From: Oliverpabstia intestinalis | GTDB taxonomy: Bacteria; Bacillota; Clostridia; Lachnospirales; Lachnospiraceae | Assembly: GCF_009696065.1 (NCBI RefSeq) | Contig: NZ_VUMS01000010.1 | Location: forward strand, 54,860 to 118,859 | Direction: 5' to 3' | Length of the DNA: 64,000 bases | Shown: piece by piece, positions 7,207-15,922 of the stretch | How the letters are laid out: each line of letters opens with the position of its first letter | Position numbering within the stretch: the first letter of the stretch is position 1 | Notes under the pieces: generated by a model | Databases searched by the model: none | What the model saw: only the letters and a program-made list of their open reading frames with translations | What the model was told of the DNA's origin: nothing | Made by a program: the position numbers and the translations under genes

Positions 7207-7659
7207 TTATAAGCCAAAACTTCCAGTCTCTTCATTGTTGATCACATAATAAGCTGCATTCTCTTCCGGTTTTACATATACTTTGATGTCCTTTAAGTCT
7301 GCTGCTTTTTTACCCATCTCTTTCCAGATCTCTTTTACTTTTGCGGTCAGATCTGCGGATGAGAATTCTTTTCCCGCATACTGCAGATATACTTCTTCTG
7401 TCACTACAGCCGCTTTCTTTGTTGTCGTTCTCTTTGCCGGTGTTTTTCTTGCGGTTGTCTTCTTCGCAGGTGCTTTCTTTGCAGTTTCAGTTGTCTTTGC
7501 TTCTGCTGCTTTCGCGGTAGTTTTAGCTGCTTTTGCTTCTTCAGCTTTCACTTCGACTTTTGCTGTCTCCGCTTTCACTGTTTTTGTCTCTTCAGCTTTT
7601 ACTTCCTTTGTTTCAACTGCCGGTTTTGCTGCTTTCGTAACTGTTTTCTTAACTGCCAT
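7207..7659 (-). CDS. Lys/Ala-rich protein with conserved C-terminal domain (DUF6465-like)
   Basis: 150 residues from the ATG at 7659, chosen because GAGGAGG sits eight bases upstream; a longer reading is possible but has no ribosome binding site. Residues 1-85 are a low-complexity tail of Lys, Ala, Thr and Glu with [21 protein letters not shown] repeats resembling histone H1 or bacterial HU tails. The last 60 residues form a compact domain ([20 protein letters not shown] ... [12 protein letters not shown]) that I associate with the DUF6465 family common in Lachnospiraceae; the family name is from memory. The tail suggests nucleic-acid binding, but no function is known. It is convergent with the spore protein gene. 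Confidence 0.75.
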   Translation of the reverse strand: MAVKKTVTKAAKPAVETKEVKAEETKTVKAETAKVEVKAEEAKAAKTTAKAAEAKTTETAKKAPAKKTTARKTPAKRTTTKKAAVVTEEVYLQYAGKEFSSADLTAKVKEIWKEMGKKAADLKDIKVYVKPEENAAYYVINNEETGSFGL

Positions 7660-7819
7660 ATTCATAATCCTCCTCAAAATCACACTCAAGTTAACGTTAC
7701 CGTTTCCTTCGTTACCGGCCATCTGCTTCACAGAATATCTTCTGTAAGTAATAGCCAACTACAGCAGTTAGTTTACCCCATCTTTCCACATTTTGCAAGT
7801 TTTTCTTCAAAAACACAGC

Positions 7820-9883
7820 TTACAGGCCCGGATCTTCTATCTGTCTTCCGGCATATTCTTCCAGTTTTTCTTTCAGCAGACGATGCTGTGGAAGTTCCAG
7901 TGTACCATCCAGTGACAGGATATATCCGGCTGCATCACTGGCTTTTTTCAGGATCGATGCATCCCGGAAGATATCAGCGATCTCAAAGTTTAAATCTCCG
8001 CTCTGACGTACACCAAACAGATCACCCGGCCCCCGCAGTTTCAGATCTTCCTGCGCAATATAGAAACCATCATTTGACTTATTCAGGATCTGAAGCCTCT
8101 TTGATTTTTCCGCCTGATTTTTGCCATGAATAAAAATACAATACGACTGCCACTGTCCACGCCCTACACGGCCGCGCAGCTGATGCAACTGTGCAAGACC
8201 AAACCGTTCGGCATTTTCTACCATCATCACCGTGGCATTGGGCACATTGACACCAACTTCCACAACGGTCGTGGAAACCAGCACCTGGATCCTGTTCTCA
8301 CTGAACGCTTCCATGATCTCATTCTTTTCTTTCGGTTTCATCTTTCCGTGAAGAATCCCAACAGTGACAGAAGATGAAAGTTCATGGCGCAGCCGTTCGG
8401 CATAATCGATGACGTTTTCTCCGTCCATTCCCTCACTCTCTTCCACCATCGGACAGATCACATAAACCTGATGACCTTCCTGCACCTGTTTTTCGATAAA
8501 GCGGTAAGCCTTGTTCCGATAATTCGTGTCCACAACACAATTTTTTATTGGCAGTCTCTGCGCAGGCAGTTCATCGATGATTGAGATATCCAGATCTCCA
8601 TAAAGAATAATGCCGAGAGTTCGTGGAATCGGAGTAGCACTCATAACCAGAATATTCGGTTTATGTCCTTTGGATGAAAATTCTTCTCTCTGACGTACAC
8701 CAAATCGATGCTGTTCATCCGTGATAACCAGACCCAGACTTTCATATGTGACCTTTTCCTGAATCAACGCATGTGTTCCTACAATCATCCTTGTCGCTCC
8801 GGATGCGATTGCTTCATAGATCTGACGCTTTTCTTTTGCTGTATTGGATCCTGTCAGAAGCACCGGCCGATATTGTTCCAGCAGCTCATTTTCTTCCAGA
8901 AGCTTTGTCAGAGCTTCATAATGCTGTCTGGCGAGCACTTCTGTGGGGACCATGATGGCGCTCTGATAGCCATTTTCTGCTGTCATGATCATCGCAAGGA
9001 ATGCCACGATAGTCTTACCGCTGCCCACGTCTCCCTGTACCAGACGGGTCATCAGTTTTTCCCCCCGCAGATCCTGTTCAATCTCATACCAGACATTCTT
9101 CTGTGCCCCGGTCAGCTGATATGGCAGATTTTCCATCACTTCCTCCGTCTTCCAGACTTCTTTCATCCGGTAATGGTTTTTATCCGCTGCGTTCTGTTCC
9201 TTTAGCTGTTTCAGACCCATAATAAAAAGTAAAAACTCATCAAATGCCAGTCGTTTTCTCGCTTCCAGATACTGTTCCTGACCGGATGGAAAATGAATCT
9301 GTACCGCCGCAAAATTATATTCTGCCAGTTCATACTCCAGACGAATCTCCTCCGGCAGATAATCCTGTGACAGATCCAGCTGTTCCAGAGCAGCCCTTAC
9401 CATTTTTGTTACCATATTGTTGCTGAGACCTGCGGTAAGTGCATATTTGGGTTGCATACTGTTCAGTTTTTCTTCATACGCCGCCGGTGTGCAGACCTCA
9501 GGTTGTTCCATCACAGACAGATTTCCCTTTTTACTGATTTTTCCGCGAAAAACAAAAGTCATGCCCCGCCGCAGCTGATTACGAAGATAGGGCTGATTAA
9601 ACCAAGTCACCCTGCATCGCCCGGTTGCATCGGCAATGGTTCCGGAGATTACAGTCAGATTCCGCACTTTTTTCATATCCAGCGATGATGTCAGTGTTGC
9701 TAGCACTGCACCAGTCTCCTGATCATTCAGGCTCTCCACGGTCACCGGCTCCCGGTAAATATCATAATCTCTTGGATAATACCGGAGAAGTTGCCCCACC
9801 GTAGAAATCCCCACTTTCTGAAATAATTTCTCTGTCTTTTCTCCCACACCTTTCAGTGTTCGGATAGATTCCTTTTCTTTCAT
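7820..9883 (-). CDS. recG: ATP-dependent DNA helicase RecG
   Basis: 687 residues, full length. An N-terminal helix-hairpin and OB-type wedge domain (from LKGVGEKTEKLFQKVGI) is followed by the superfamily 2 motor: Walker A GDVGSGKTIVAF (about residue 286), DEQH box ITDEQHRFGVRQ, motif III MSATPIPRTL, and motif VI QLHQLRGRVGRG, ending with the RecG C-terminal DLKLRGPGDLFGVRQSG. RecG remodels stalled forks and branched DNA. The ATG has AAGGATG just upstream. In Bacillus, recG also lies downstream of yloU-yloV, as here. Confidence 0.97.
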   Translation of the reverse strand: MKEKESIRTLKGVGEKTEKLFQKVGISTVGQLLRYYPRDYDIYREPVTVESLNDQETGAVLATLTSSLDMKKVRNLTVISGTIADATGRCRVTWFNQPYLRNQLRRGMTFVFRGKISKKGNLSVMEQPEVCTPAAYEEKLNSMQPKYALTAGLSNNMVTKMVRAALEQLDLSQDYLPEEIRLEYELAEYNFAAVQIHFPSGQEQYLEARKRLAFDEFLLFIMGLKQLKEQNAADKNHYRMKEVWKTEEVMENLPYQLTGAQKNVWYEIEQDLRGEKLMTRLVQGDVGSGKTIVAFLAMIMTAENGYQSAIMVPTEVLARQHYEALTKLLEENELLEQYRPVLLTGSNTAKEKRQIYEAIASGATRMIVGTHALIQEKVTYESLGLVITDEQHRFGVRQREEFSSKGHKPNILVMSATPIPRTLGIILYGDLDISIIDELPAQRLPIKNCVVDTNYRNKAYRFIEKQVQEGHQVYVICPMVEESEGMDGENVIDYAERLRHELSSSVTVGILHGKMKPKEKNEIMEAFSENRIQVLVSTTVVEVGVNVPNATVMMVENAERFGLAQLHQLRGRVGRGQWQSYCIFIHGKNQAEKSKRLQILNKSNDGFYIAQEDLKLRGPGDLFGVRQSGDLNFEIADIFRDASILKKASDAAGYILSLDGTLELPQHRLLKEKLEEYAGRQIEDPGL

Positions 9884-9959
9884 CCTTCCCTCTCACCTCT
9901 CCGCAGATCCAATATTCCTGTTTTCTTCCCGATCAGATTTTTCTTTTCTTTCTCTGCTG

Positions 9960-10005
9960 ACAGAAAAAGATGCTGAACTCTTAATACTGTCCAGCATCTT
10001 TTTCT
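9960..10005 (-). terminator. Terminator of the Asp23-fakA operon
   Basis: A stem of AAAAAGATGCTG(GAC) with (GTT)CAGCATCTTTTT, ending in a T-run on the minus strand; located between fakA stop and recG start. Confidence 0.85.
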
Positions 10006-10078
10006 ATTTTCACCCTGTCTCACCGTCAGAACTTTAAACAGACATCCTTTTCAAACGTTCCATAAAACCGTACAGTTT

Positions 10079-11731
10079 TTATTCTACAGAAATAATACAG
10101 TAGTAGATTGGCTGACCTCCGCAATTTACTTCCACATCACAGTAATCATACTGTTCTTCCAGTTCTCCTGCCAGTTTCTCTGCCTCTTCTTCTGTAAAAC
10201 CTTCTCCGTAATAGATGCTGATCAGTTCCGTCTCATCATCCACCATCTGTTCTACAGTTTCTTTTGCTACTGCTGCCACTTCTTTTCCGACAGCCAGCAT
10301 ACCATGATCTCCGATACCCATGATATCACCTTCATGGATCTCTTTATCATCAATATGAGTATCTCTTACCGCATATGTGATCTGACCGGTCTTTACGCGG
10401 GTAATTTCTTCTGTCATATCTTTTTCATTGTCTTCCACAGATTTTTCCGGTACATAATTGATCACTGCTGTAATACCCTGTGGTACAGTCTTGGTAGGAA
10501 TAACAATGATATCTTTGTCTTTCGTCAGTGCTTTTGCCTGATTTGCTGCCAGAATAATATTTTTATTATTTGGCAGGATAAAGATATGCTCTGCATTCAC
10601 TTTACTGATCGCATTCAGCATGTCTTCCGTACTCGGATTCATCGTCTGTCCACCCTCGATCAGGTAATCCACACCAAGATCGCGGAAAATCTGTCCGAAA
10701 CCTTCGCCAATGGACACAGAAATAAATCCTACTTCTTTCTTCGGTGCTTTTGCTGCCTCTTCTGCCTGCTGTGCAGCAATTTTTTCCGCATCTTTAATCA
10801 GTTTTTCCTGATGTTCTTCACGCATGTTATCGATCTTGATTCTGGACAGAGAACCATAGGTAAGAGCACGCTGGATCGCCAGTCCCGGATCATTGGTATG
10901 TACGTGAATCTTAACCACTTCATCGTCAGCCACGCACACGATAGAATCACCCAGAGAGCTGAGATATGCCTTAAAGTCCACCTCATCTTCTGCAGTAAAT
11001 TCTTTATTTAATACAATGATAAATTCCGTACAGTATCCAAACTTGATATCTGCTTCTGCCTGCGGAGTAATTTTTACAACTTTTGCACTTTCTCCTCCGT
11101 CAAAAGTCAGATCCACTTCTTTTCCCATAAACGCGTCAAAGGCACCTTCCAGGACAACCATCAGACCCTGTCCGCCGGAATCCACAACACCTGCTTCTTT
11201 CAGTACCGGCAGCATATCCGGAGTTTTCGCAAGAACTCTGCGTCCTTCTTCCAGTACATCTTCCAGGAATGTCTGCAGATCTTCCGCATCCTCAGCCAGT
11301 TCCAGTGCCTTGTCTGCAACACCTCTTGCTACAGTAAGGATTGTTCCTTCTTTGGGTTTCATAACTGCCTTGTATGCAGTCTCCACGCCTTTATCTACGG
11401 CACGTGCCAGTGCTACAGCATCCAGTTCCTCCAGATCACGGATTCCTTTGGTAAATCCACGAAGAAGCTGAGAAAGAATAACACCGGAGTTTCCTCTTGC
11501 ACCACGTAAAGATCCTGAGGAAATAGCCTTTGCCAGGGATGTCATCTGTACATCTTCCAGATTATTGACTTCTTTTACCGCTGACATGATCGTCAGAGTC
11601 ATGTTGGTTCCAGTATCACCATCCGGTACCGGAAACACGTTTAACTCATTGATCCACTCTTTTTTCACTTCCAGATTCTTAGCTCCTGCCAGAAACATCC
11701 TGGCAAGCAGTTTGGCATCTATTGTATTCAT
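10079..11731 (-). CDS. fakA: Fatty acid kinase catalytic subunit FakA (DAK2 domain; YloV)
   Basis: 550 residues, standard for FakA/YloV. The N-terminal DAK2 (dihydroxyacetone-kinase-like) ATP domain has ELNVFPVPDGDTGTNMTLT (about residue 29) whose Asp cluster binds magnesium-ATP, and SGSLRGARGNSGVILSQ (about 72). A middle linker and a C-terminal FakB-interacting domain follow. FakA with a FakB lipid carrier phosphorylates exogenous or recycled fatty acids for phospholipid synthesis. No FakB gene is in the window. It lies 23 bases after the Asp23 gene; the pair is conserved in Firmicutes and ends at the terminator at 9960-10005. Confidence 0.93.
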   Translation of the reverse strand: MNTIDAKLLARMFLAGAKNLEVKKEWINELNVFPVPDGDTGTNMTLTIMSAVKEVNNLEDVQMTSLAKAISSGSLRGARGNSGVILSQLLRGFTKGIRDLEELDAVALARAVDKGVETAYKAVMKPKEGTILTVARGVADKALELAEDAEDLQTFLEDVLEEGRRVLAKTPDMLPVLKEAGVVDSGGQGLMVVLEGAFDAFMGKEVDLTFDGGESAKVVKITPQAEADIKFGYCTEFIIVLNKEFTAEDEVDFKAYLSSLGDSIVCVADDEVVKIHVHTNDPGLAIQRALTYGSLSRIKIDNMREEHQEKLIKDAEKIAAQQAEEAAKAPKKEVGFISVSIGEGFGQIFRDLGVDYLIEGGQTMNPSTEDMLNAISKVNAEHIFILPNNKNIILAANQAKALTKDKDIIVIPTKTVPQGITAVINYVPEKSVEDNEKDMTEEITRVKTGQITYAVRDTHIDDKEIHEGDIMGIGDHGMLAVGKEVAAVAKETVEQMVDDETELISIYYGEGFTEEEAEKLAGELEEQYDYCDVEVNCGGQPIYYCIISVE

Positions 11732-11754
11732 CGCTTTCTAAAGCTCCTCCTTCA

Positions 11755-12111
11755 TTAATCAATTACGCGAACGCCTTCTACCAGAATATTGATGTTTTCC
11801 ACTTCAATACCGGTAAACGCTTCCACTTTATATTTTACATTGGCAATCAGGTTGTCAGAAACCGCACGGATACTTACTCCGTAAGCTACAATGACATGGA
11901 AATCCAGGGAAATCTTATTTTCATTTAATGTAACATTGATTCCATGTTTCAGACTGTCTTTCTTCAAGAGTTTTACCAGACCGTCTTTCATATTTACTGC
12001 AGCCATACCTACAATACCAAAACACTCCACAGCCACACTGCCTGCATAAGTGGCGATCACATCTGTGTTGATGGTAATTTCTCCCATTCCCGTGTTCATA
12101 CGCCCTTTCAT
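11755..12111 (-). CDS. Asp23/Gls24 family protein (YloU-like)
   Basis: 118 residues, made of the alkaline-shock-protein Asp23 fold: EITINTDVIATYAGSVAVE at the start, CFGIVGMAAVN, and the repeated beta strand ISLDFHVIVAYGVSIRAVSDN. There are no membrane segments. The Bacillus homologue YloU is next to fakA/yloV as here; in staphylococci Asp23 lies under the membrane. The role is unclear, possibly tied to membrane or fatty-acid stress. AGGTTGACCTATGAAAG precedes the chosen start; an in-frame second Met four codons in is also possible. It is divergent from rpmB. Confidence 0.88.
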   Translation of the reverse strand: MKGRMNTGMGEITINTDVIATYAGSVAVECFGIVGMAAVNMKDGLVKLLKKDSLKHGINVTLNENKISLDFHVIVAYGVSIRAVSDNLIANVKYKVEAFTGIEVENINILVEGVRVID

Positions 12112-12373
12112 AGGTCAACCTCCATTCCCGGTTATTGTTCTGTCCGTCTTCTTCATTCCCCGGTTCCTCCCGGTATTGCTGTGCTGACGTATTTTATTTG
12201 TTTACAATAACCTGCTCTTTTCTCATTTTATAGCGCTGCTGTTCACTCCGTTCTCAACAACTTTATAACTCATTTTGGGGTGGAAATTCCCTCGCTGATG
12301 AATTATACTGTATGTATTATAACCTGTTTTTGTAGAAAAAGAAATATAATTTTTGAAAAATTTATATTTTTGC

Positions 12374-12402
12374 TTGCAAAATGATAATTCTTCTGTTAGA
12401 AT
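12374..12402 (+). promoter_or_regulatory. Sigma-A promoter of rpmB
   Basis: TTGCAA, 17-base spacer, TAGAAT, about 65 bases before the rpmB ATG. The 12112-12373 stretch upstream is AT-rich and otherwise holds only a degenerate copy (12237-12260) of the short palindromic module. Confidence 0.7.
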
Positions 12403-12465
12403 ATCTAGTGTTGCGAATCTATGATTACGAACGATTACGATAAATAGTGTTAAGGAGGTGCAGTC

Positions 12466-12651
12466 ATGGCAAAGTGTGCGATCTGTGAAAAAGGTGCTCA
12501 TTTCGGAAACAACGTGAGCCATTCCCATAGAAGATCTAGCAAAATGTGGAAATCCAATGTAAAATCTGTAAAGGTTAAGGTAGACGGTGGAGCTAAGAAA
12601 ATGTACGTTTGTACTTCTTGCCTGAGATCCGGCAAAGTTGAAAGAGCATAA
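12466..12651 (+). CDS. rpmB: 50S ribosomal protein L28
   Basis: 61 residues, the usual length. It starts MAKCAICEKGAHFGNNVSHS and contains VKVDGGAKKMYVCTSCLRSGK. Both CxxC pairs (CAIC and CTSC) are present, so this is the zinc-binding form of L28, as opposed to the zinc-free paralogue some bacteria induce in zinc limitation. L28 is part of the large subunit. AAGGAGG lies seven bases before the ATG. The gene has its own promoter and terminator and is divergent from the Asp23-fakA operon, the same order as rpmB-yloU-yloV in Bacillus. Confidence 0.97.
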   Translation: MAKCAICEKGAHFGNNVSHSHRRSSKMWKSNVKSVKVKVDGGAKKMYVCTSCLRSGKVERA

Positions 12652-12673
12652 TATTTGCATCCCTTAACTTGAG

Positions 12674-12712
12674 AAAAAGACCTGGAGGCTGACGCTTTCG
12701 GGTCTTTTTTTG
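12674..12712 (+). terminator. Terminator of rpmB
   Basis: AAAAAGACC pairs with GGTCTTTTT across a 17-base loop and runs into T7. Confidence 0.85.
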
Positions 12713-12734
12713 TCTGTACACAAAAAGTATACAC

Positions 12735-12774
12735 AAAAGAAGCGTTTTCCATGCGGCCGCACGGAAAACGCTTC
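12735..12774 (-). terminator. Terminator of the D,D-carboxypeptidase gene
   Basis: Perfect 12-pair stem GAAGCGTTTTCC / GGAAAACGCTTC with a GCGGCCGC-containing 12-base loop; TTTTGTGT follows on the minus strand. Confidence 0.85.
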
Positions 12775-12882
12775 TGTCTATTCAAACCTGTTAGTATAGT
12801 AAGATCTCTTTTGATGATCTTATCATACCATACACTTCTGACGAATCTTTCTTCTTTTTTCTTAACTTTTCCTTAAAATCTC

Positions 12883-14010
12883 TCAGGCAGCTCCGTCCGT
12901 CTCTGTCATTGCCTGGTCATCCTGTGAATCAGCGGCCGTATCTGCTGCAGATCCCTGTTCTCCTGCCTGTATACGATTATAGACAGCTTTTGCATCCTCG
13001 ATATGGTATGGCTCGGTGGAAGGTCCTCCCGGGGCTCCTGCAGTCACCAGGATGTATTCTACATCATCTACTTTGGCAAGACTTGCCAGACACTGTCCTG
13101 CTTCGCCGGTATATCCGGTCTTACCGCCTTCGATCTCTCCGCCATTTACCTCCGGAGAATCCATCTTCTTGAACATCGTACTCAGAAAATGCAGACCTTC
13201 CGGTGCGGATGCTGTAGCACTTGTCGTATATTCTGAGGTGCAGTAGATCTGTCGGAATGTATCATTCTGCAGTGCGTAACTTAACAGCTTGGTCAGATCA
13301 CGCACTGTTGTATAATGATTTTCATCATGCAGTCCGGTACAGGTTACAAAATGTGTACTGTCCATGCCAAGTTCTGCCGCTTTTTCATTCATCTTTGCCA
13401 CAAAGTTTTCCTCAGATCCAAACAGATGCTGAGCCAGTCCCACACAGCACTCCGCGCCGGAAGGAAGCATCACACCATAAAGGATATCGATTGCCTTTAC
13501 CTCATCTCCAGCTCCGAAGCCTGCCAGAGAAGCTCCTTCGGTATACAACCGGTCATAAGTATCCCTGTCGATCGTGATCGTCTCATTCTGATCCGACAGA
13601 TTTTCCAGACCGACAACTGCTGTCATGATCTTCGTCATGGATGCCGGATAAATCTTTGCATCTGCATCTTTTTCTGCCACCACTTTACCGTCAGAAAGTC
13701 TTACCAGAATCCCGGACCGGCTGTTGATATCGCTGATGTCGACCGATGGTACCGGCTCTGGCGTCGGTGTCGGTTCGGCCGTCGGCGCCTCAGTGGCCTC
13801 CGCAGACGGTACGGCTTCAACCTCATCTCCCTCTGCTTTTGATGTTCCGCATCCTTTAGAACCGAGCAGAAGCAGGATCACAGTAAACACAACCGCCACA
13901 AGCAGTAATCCACCGCCAAACATCATTCTCTGTCTCCGTCTTCTCTGACGCATTCTTTCCTTTTTTGTCATTCTCTTTTTCGCCATAGTCTTTTCCATGC
14001 CAAAAAGCAT
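12883..14010 (-). CDS. Serine-type D-alanyl-D-alanine carboxypeptidase (PBP5/DacF-like)
   Basis: 375 residues. A strongly basic N-terminus (KKRMTKKERMRQRRRRQRMM) precedes a single membrane helix (residues 32-49), then a Pro/Glu/Thr-rich linker, then an extracytoplasmic penicillin-binding domain with PASMTKIMTAV (catalytic SxxK, Ser124), VMLPSGAECC in place of the usual SxN, and GGKTGYTGEAG (KTG box). Such enzymes trim the terminal D-Ala from peptidoglycan stem peptides. Unlike DacA/DacF it has no C-terminal amphipathic anchor and ends in an acidic tail. Start uncertain: GGAGG lies only two bases before the ATG used here, and a Met five codons in could be the true start. It follows the SH3 lipoprotein gene by 29 bases and likely shares its transcript. 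Confidence 0.85.
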   Translation of the reverse strand: MLFGMEKTMAKKRMTKKERMRQRRRRQRMMFGGGLLLVAVVFTVILLLLGSKGCGTSKAEGDEVEAVPSAEATEAPTAEPTPTPEPVPSVDISDINSRSGILVRLSDGKVVAEKDADAKIYPASMTKIMTAVVGLENLSDQNETITIDRDTYDRLYTEGASLAGFGAGDEVKAIDILYGVMLPSGAECCVGLAQHLFGSEENFVAKMNEKAAELGMDSTHFVTCTGLHDENHYTTVRDLTKLLSYALQNDTFRQIYCTSEYTTSATASAPEGLHFLSTMFKKMDSPEVNGGEIEGGKTGYTGEAGQCLASLAKVDDVEYILVTAGAPGGPSTEPYHIEDAKAVYNRIQAGEQGSAADTAADSQDDQAMTETDGAA

Positions 14011-14039
14011 GCCCTCCGTAAATTCTTATGATAAACCTG

Positions 14040-14723
14040 TCAATCCGTCTGTACCTTCTCATCACTTTCAAAACTGTAGGTTTCTGATTTTTTATCGGCA
14101 GAATGATCTGTCTGTTTCGATTTTTCTGTCTTTGTTTCTTCTTTCCTGCTGTTCTTCTCTGACATATAATCTTCGTATACCCAAGCTTCCTGACCCTGAT
14201 AGCGGATCTTTACCCAGCCGCCGTCCTCACCAAGTTTTTCTACCTGATCTCCCTTGGCAAGTTCACCGATCACACGGCTCTGACTGCTTGCCGCATCACG
14301 GACGTTGACCGGAGAGGTGCAGGTGATCATATGACCGCTTTTCTCTTTCTTTTCTATTCCGGACGGTGTCGGTGTTGGTGTCGTCGTCGTTGTATGACTT
14401 GGTTCCGGTGTCCCGGAAGGCATCGTCACTCTCTTTTTATCCGTCCTATCACTGCCTTTTGTGGTATTCTTTTTTGTGTCTTTCTCTTTTTCGTCATTTC
14501 CGGAAGTTATTTTACTGTCTGCCGTTTCCAGATCCGTACTGTCATCATCTTTTACCTCCGGTGTCTCTCCCTCAAGATCTACTTTCGGTCCGTCATCCTT
14601 CTCCACTTTTGTCGTTCCGACAGCCAGTATATCACAGACCACATCCCAGGTTTTGCAGCCGGACAGTCCCATGACTCCCGCCAGCATAAGCGCCAGCAAC
14701 ACTGTTTTTTTCTTCACACTCAT
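14040..14723 (-). CDS. SH3-domain lipoprotein
   Basis: 227 residues. The N-terminus is a lipoprotein signal (KKKTVLLALMLAGVMGLSGC), with the lipobox LSGC and lipidation predicted at Cys23. A long low-complexity, Asp/Glu/Thr/Pro-rich linker (about 40-130) leads to one bacterial SH3 domain (SPVNVRDAASSQSRVIGELA ... WVKIRYQGQEAWVYEDYM, about 138-190), then a charged tail. Bacterial SH3 domains usually bind peptidoglycan. Its place directly upstream of a D,D-carboxypeptidase suggests a wall-anchored helper, which is inference. Confidence 0.82.
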   Translation of the reverse strand: MSVKKKTVLLALMLAGVMGLSGCKTWDVVCDILAVGTTKVEKDDGPKVDLEGETPEVKDDDSTDLETADSKITSGNDEKEKDTKKNTTKGSDRTDKKRVTMPSGTPEPSHTTTTTPTPTPSGIEKKEKSGHMITCTSPVNVRDAASSQSRVIGELAKGDQVEKLGEDGGWVKIRYQGQEAWVYEDYMSEKNSRKEETKTEKSKQTDHSADKKSETYSFESDEKVQTD

Positions 14724-14755
14724 AACCCTCTTTGTCTCTTATTTATTATTTTATT

Positions 14756-14897
14756 GTAACTGTTCAGTACCTTCACAGTTACGAGCCAAAATGCATTGAA
14801 AATCACCTTCAGTGATGGCATTTTGGCTTGCATGTCTCAGTGTTTTGGCATATTCATGCCAAAACATTTCGCGGGACAGTGACTACTGAATAGTTAC
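14756..14897 (+). repeat. Composite multi-hairpin dispersed repeat (142 bp)
   Basis: Left end GTAACTGTTCAGTAC, right end CTACTGAATAGTTAC. It carries the 27-bp end hairpin, AGCCAAAATGC/GCATTTTGGCT, CACC-TTC-GTG and the central TTTTGGCAT/ATGCCAAAA hairpin. Compared with other copies the last hairpin has matched changes (GACAT to GGCAT on one arm, ATGTC to ATGCC on the other). It ends two bases from the stop codon of the nucleoid-associated protein gene. Confidence 0.9.
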
Positions 14898-14899
14898 AT

Positions 14900-15913
14900 T
14901 TATTTACTGATAATACTTCCTACATTTTTTATTAATACCGAGATTGTTCCGTCCGGATTCGTGATAAAATCAACTTTATCTTTATTCTGATACTGTTCCA
15001 TCGGGATACGGATCTCGATACCGGTATCGGTGATCAGATTCTGTTTTCCGTATTTTCTGGTCGTCGCCGGATTCTGTGGTTCCACTTCCGTCTCCGTCAG
15101 ATGGTATTTTTCCAGCTTTTCAATCACCTGTTCCTTCATCTCTTCCTGTTCTTTGAAAATCTTATCGATCAGTACCGGCACGGCAAAGCCCCCATCTTCT
15201 TCCAGTGCCTGATTGATGATACTTTTTGTCTCCATCTGCACCTCAAACTGCTCGGACTCATGATAAAACTTTTTCTGCACATCGTCCACTGCTTTTGCCA
15301 CGATCGCCAGTTTGGATTTTGGTGACAAAGAACCGTGGCACTGTAAAAACAGCTGAGAAAAATAATTTGTTTTTACTCCGTTGACATCATATTTTTTCTC
15401 GATGATCTTCAGATTTTTATCTGTCATATCAATCAGTGCCGCCTCTGCCAGTTTCTGATTTTCTCCCGGCAGGATCGCCTTCTGTTTGATGACAGAATTG
15501 CTGTTTCCCCATGGATCCGAGTCCGTCATGTGGGTATAATACGTTTTATAGTTCATCTTTAACAGGGCCAGAAAATGCTGCTGTTCCACCTCATATTCTA
15601 CCACCAGAAGATCCGCCGGCGGAATGTCAATATTTTTATTCATAACACCGTAAAGCAGTTCCCCCAGTTTCTGACTGACCGGGATAAAGTTTTCTTCGTT
15701 GTACGCTTCCAGTTCTGCCTGTACCTTAGAATCTTCATCAAAAGAACATTTTTTCATATCATCGCTCTCTAACAGCCGGAAAATATGCGCCCGCAGAAAA
15801 TCCCCGAAATCTGATCCAAAATCAATCACCTGATCAGACAGAACCGGCATCCCCATCGTAGAATCCATAATATGTATGATCACCTGTCGTAACCGAATAT
15901 CTTCTTTTTGCAT
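14900..15913 (-). CDS. 37-kDa nucleoid-associated protein (NdpA/YejK family)
   Basis: 337 residues. The sequence fits the NA37 family throughout: N-terminal LRQVIIHIMDSTMGMPVLSD, GELLYGVMNKNIDIPPADLL near residue 83, GNSNSVIKQKAILPG near 135, and the C-terminal half with GIEIRIPMEQYQNKDKVDF. E. coli YejK is found on the nucleoid; the molecular role is unknown, though homologues have been linked to topoisomerase interplay. Here it sits nine bases downstream of topB and is surely co-transcribed with it, which fits a DNA-topology role. The start has TCCTCCC/GGGAGGA ribosome binding site just before. Confidence 0.88.
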   Translation of the reverse strand: MQKEDIRLRQVIIHIMDSTMGMPVLSDQVIDFGSDFGDFLRAHIFRLLESDDMKKCSFDEDSKVQAELEAYNEENFIPVSQKLGELLYGVMNKNIDIPPADLLVVEYEVEQQHFLALLKMNYKTYYTHMTDSDPWGNSNSVIKQKAILPGENQKLAEAALIDMTDKNLKIIEKKYDVNGVKTNYFSQLFLQCHGSLSPKSKLAIVAKAVDDVQKKFYHESEQFEVQMETKSIINQALEEDGGFAVPVLIDKIFKEQEEMKEQVIEKLEKYHLTETEVEPQNPATTRKYGKQNLITDTGIEIRIPMEQYQNKDKVDFITNPDGTISVLIKNVGSIISK

Positions 15914-15922
15914 CTTTCCCTC

